Source: an uncultured Lachnospiraceae bacterium (lineage in GTDB: Bacteria; Bacillota_A; Clostridia; Lachnospirales; Lachnospiraceae). From it: DNA of 6,862 bases. Under the pieces are notes generated by a model. That model did no database searches and was not told the DNA's origin. It worked only from the letters and a program-made list of their open reading frames with translations. Position numbers and translations under genes: made by a program. The stretch covers positions 1-6,862 of the forward strand of contig CADBNG010000047.1 in NCBI GenBank assembly GCA_902795985.1, read 5' to 3'. Of this stretch, positions 5,721-6,862 are shown one piece after another; positions within the stretch are counted from its first letter, which is position 1, and every line of letters begins with the position of its first letter.

Positions 5721-6862
5721 TCATGAGATCTCCATACCGCAGGGCAAAGCTGTCTCCTTTGCCAGGGCCTCTTTTGTAACGCTTTCATAGAAACGGTAGC
5801 CGCCGGAGAAATTCCGGCATTCAAATCCATACTGGGAAAGGATCCGGCAGGCAATATAACTTCGAATCGCGCTCTGGCAGTTCACATAGACCGGACGTGA
5901 AGGATCCAGTTCCGTGATTCTTTCCCTCAGTTCATCCACGGGGATATTCCGGTCAAAACCGGCAATATGCCCGTTTTCATATTCCCGGGGTGTGCGGACG
6001 TCAACAAACTGGATGCTCCCGTCTGCCGGCAGATCTTTCAGATCTTCCACATGGAACTGTTTTACCAGGCCGTTTACAAGGTTCTCGATCATATATCCGG
6101 CCATATTGACCGGATCCTTTGCGGAGGAGTAGGGCGGAGCATATGCCAGGTCCAGATCCTTCAAGTCTTCTCCTTTCATTCCGCAGAAGACAGCGGCAGC
6201 CAGAACATCGATCCGTTTGTCCACGCCGTCGGAACCAACGATCTGGGCGCCGAGGAGGCGGTGGCTTTCCGGCTCAAAAAGCACTTTCATGGTCATGACT
6301 TTGCTGCCGGGATAATACCCGGCATGGGAGGCGGGAGAGAGGACTACTTTATCAAAAGAGATCCCGGCGGCTCCTGCTGTCTTTTCATTTAATCCCGTAC
6401 ATGCGGCAGTAAGATCAAAGACTTTTACAATGGAAGAACCGATTGTTCCCTTAAAGCGGCTTTCCAGCCCGCAGATATTATCCGCCGCGATACGGCCCTG
6501 TTTGTTGGCCGGCCCCGCAAGGGGTACCGTCTGGGCCTGCCCGGTGATGGGGTTCATGATCTCTACGGCATCCCCAACTGCGTAGATGTCCGGAACGGAA
6601 GTCTCCATACGGTCATTGACGACTATGGCACCTTTGGCATTTACAGCCAGTCCGGCAGCCTGTGCAAGCATTGTATCCGGCGTTACGCCGAGAGCGACAA
6701 GCACCATATCGGAAAGCAGCTTACGGCCATCCTTTAATATCGTAATGATCCCGGAACGGTCCGGAATGAACTCCGATACTTCACATCCGAGCTGTAGCGA
6801 AATATTTTTGCTCCGGACTTTTGCGTGCACAAAGGAAGCCATATCTGCGTCAAGCTGTTTCA
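5721..6862 (-). CDS. FAD-dependent pyridine nucleotide-disulfide oxidoreductase with C-terminal rhodanese domain (CoA-disulfide reductase-like), 5'-truncated by window edge
   Basis: A cytosolic flavoprotein of the CoA-disulfide/persulfide reductase group, which uses NAD(P)H to reduce CoA disulfides, CoA persulfide or related sulfur species. The frame is open to the window edge, giving 379 residues; the ATG at 6842 is internal because LDAD-M-ASFVHAKVR is mid-family sequence. The N-terminal FAD site and redox cysteine are outside the window. Visible from the 6842 Met: the second FAD motif TSVPDIYAVGDA (81-92), the dimerisation domain (about 145-262) with the hallmark YAPPYSSAKDPV (234-245; bases 6108-6143), and a rhodanese domain (about 277-362) with FVDVRTPREYENGHIAG and active-site loop Cys322-QSAI-Arg327 (bases 5862-5879). 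The catalytic Cys is present, so sulfur-transfer capacity is likely. Known rhodanese fusions of about 550-570 residues suggest some 180 residues are missing. NADH oxidase is a common alternative label; the exact substrate is not decided by sequence. Confidence 0.92.
   Translation of the reverse strand, partial: KQLDADMASFVHAKVRSKNISLQLGCEVSEFIPDRSGIITILKDGRKLLSDMVLVALGVTPDTMLAQAAGLAVNAKGAIVVNDRMETSVPDIYAVGDAVEIMNPITGQAQTVPLAGPANKQGRIAADNICGLESRFKGTIGSSIVKVFDLTAACTGLNEKTAGAAGISFDKVVLSPASHAGYYPGSKVMTMKVLFEPESHRLLGAQIVGSDGVDKRIDVLAAAVFCGMKGEDLKDLDLAYAPPYSSAKDPVNMAGYMIENLVNGLVKQFHVEDLKDLPADGSIQFVDVRTPREYENGHIAGFDRNIPVDELRERITELDPSRPVYVNCQSAIRSYIACRILSQYGFECRNFSGGYRFYESVTKEALAKETALPCGMEIS

Noticed and set aside
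5721..5745. The PCGMEIS tail of the flavoprotein as a remnant of a TusA sulfurtransferase domain
   Set aside because: The in-frame sequence beyond the stop codon does not resemble TusA, and a short tail after rhodanese seems normal for the family.
5967..6392. A 141-codon plus-strand open frame inside the flavoprotein gene
   Set aside because: It is the reverse of the conserved dimerisation and rhodanese regions and resembles no family.

Overview
The window looks like ordinary chromosomal DNA of a Gram-positive anaerobe of the Bacillota, class Clostridia; a Lachnospiraceae-like gut bacterium is my best guess. This rests on three things: a ParC-type topoisomerase subunit of clostridial character, a surface protein joining BspA-like leucine-rich repeats, YDG/GNYTG repeats, a BIG2 domain and three SLH domains, and a CoA-disulfide-reductase-like flavoprotein fused to rhodanese. 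Base composition is fairly balanced. The genus cannot be fixed from the sequence alone.

Layout from left to right. (1) 1-1569, plus strand: the 3' part of a type IIA topoisomerase A subunit (ParC-like), cut by the left edge so that the catalytic tyrosine is missing. (2) 1584-1729: a self-contained tRNA-Thr(CGU) unit with its own -35/-10 promoter, the tRNA, and a strong intrinsic terminator. (3) 1842-2609, plus strand: a cytosolic alpha/beta hydrolase resembling bacterial cinnamoyl/feruloyl esterases. (4) 2656-5568, plus strand: a 970-residue secreted cell-surface protein, 46 bases after the hydrolase and possibly co-transcribed with it. (5) 5569-5720: a short convergent intergenic region with a 10-bp perfect hairpin and a second, long-spaced inverted repeat next to the stop of the following gene. 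(6) 5721-6862, minus strand: the C-terminal two thirds of a pyridine nucleotide-disulfide oxidoreductase with a rhodanese domain, cut by the right edge.

The parts appear functionally separate: chromosome topology, translation, ester hydrolysis, cell-surface adhesion or scaffolding, and thiol/sulfur redox. The only plausible operon in view is hydrolase plus surface protein, supported by a short gap with no terminator. No gap without a gene exceeds about 150 bases. I saw no insertion sequence, CRISPR array, phage gene or attachment site, and no clear new system. The points most worth a second look are the alternating repeat types and extreme acidic leader of the surface protein, the odd active-site details of the esterase and rhodanese domains, and the missing GyrA box in the topoisomerase.
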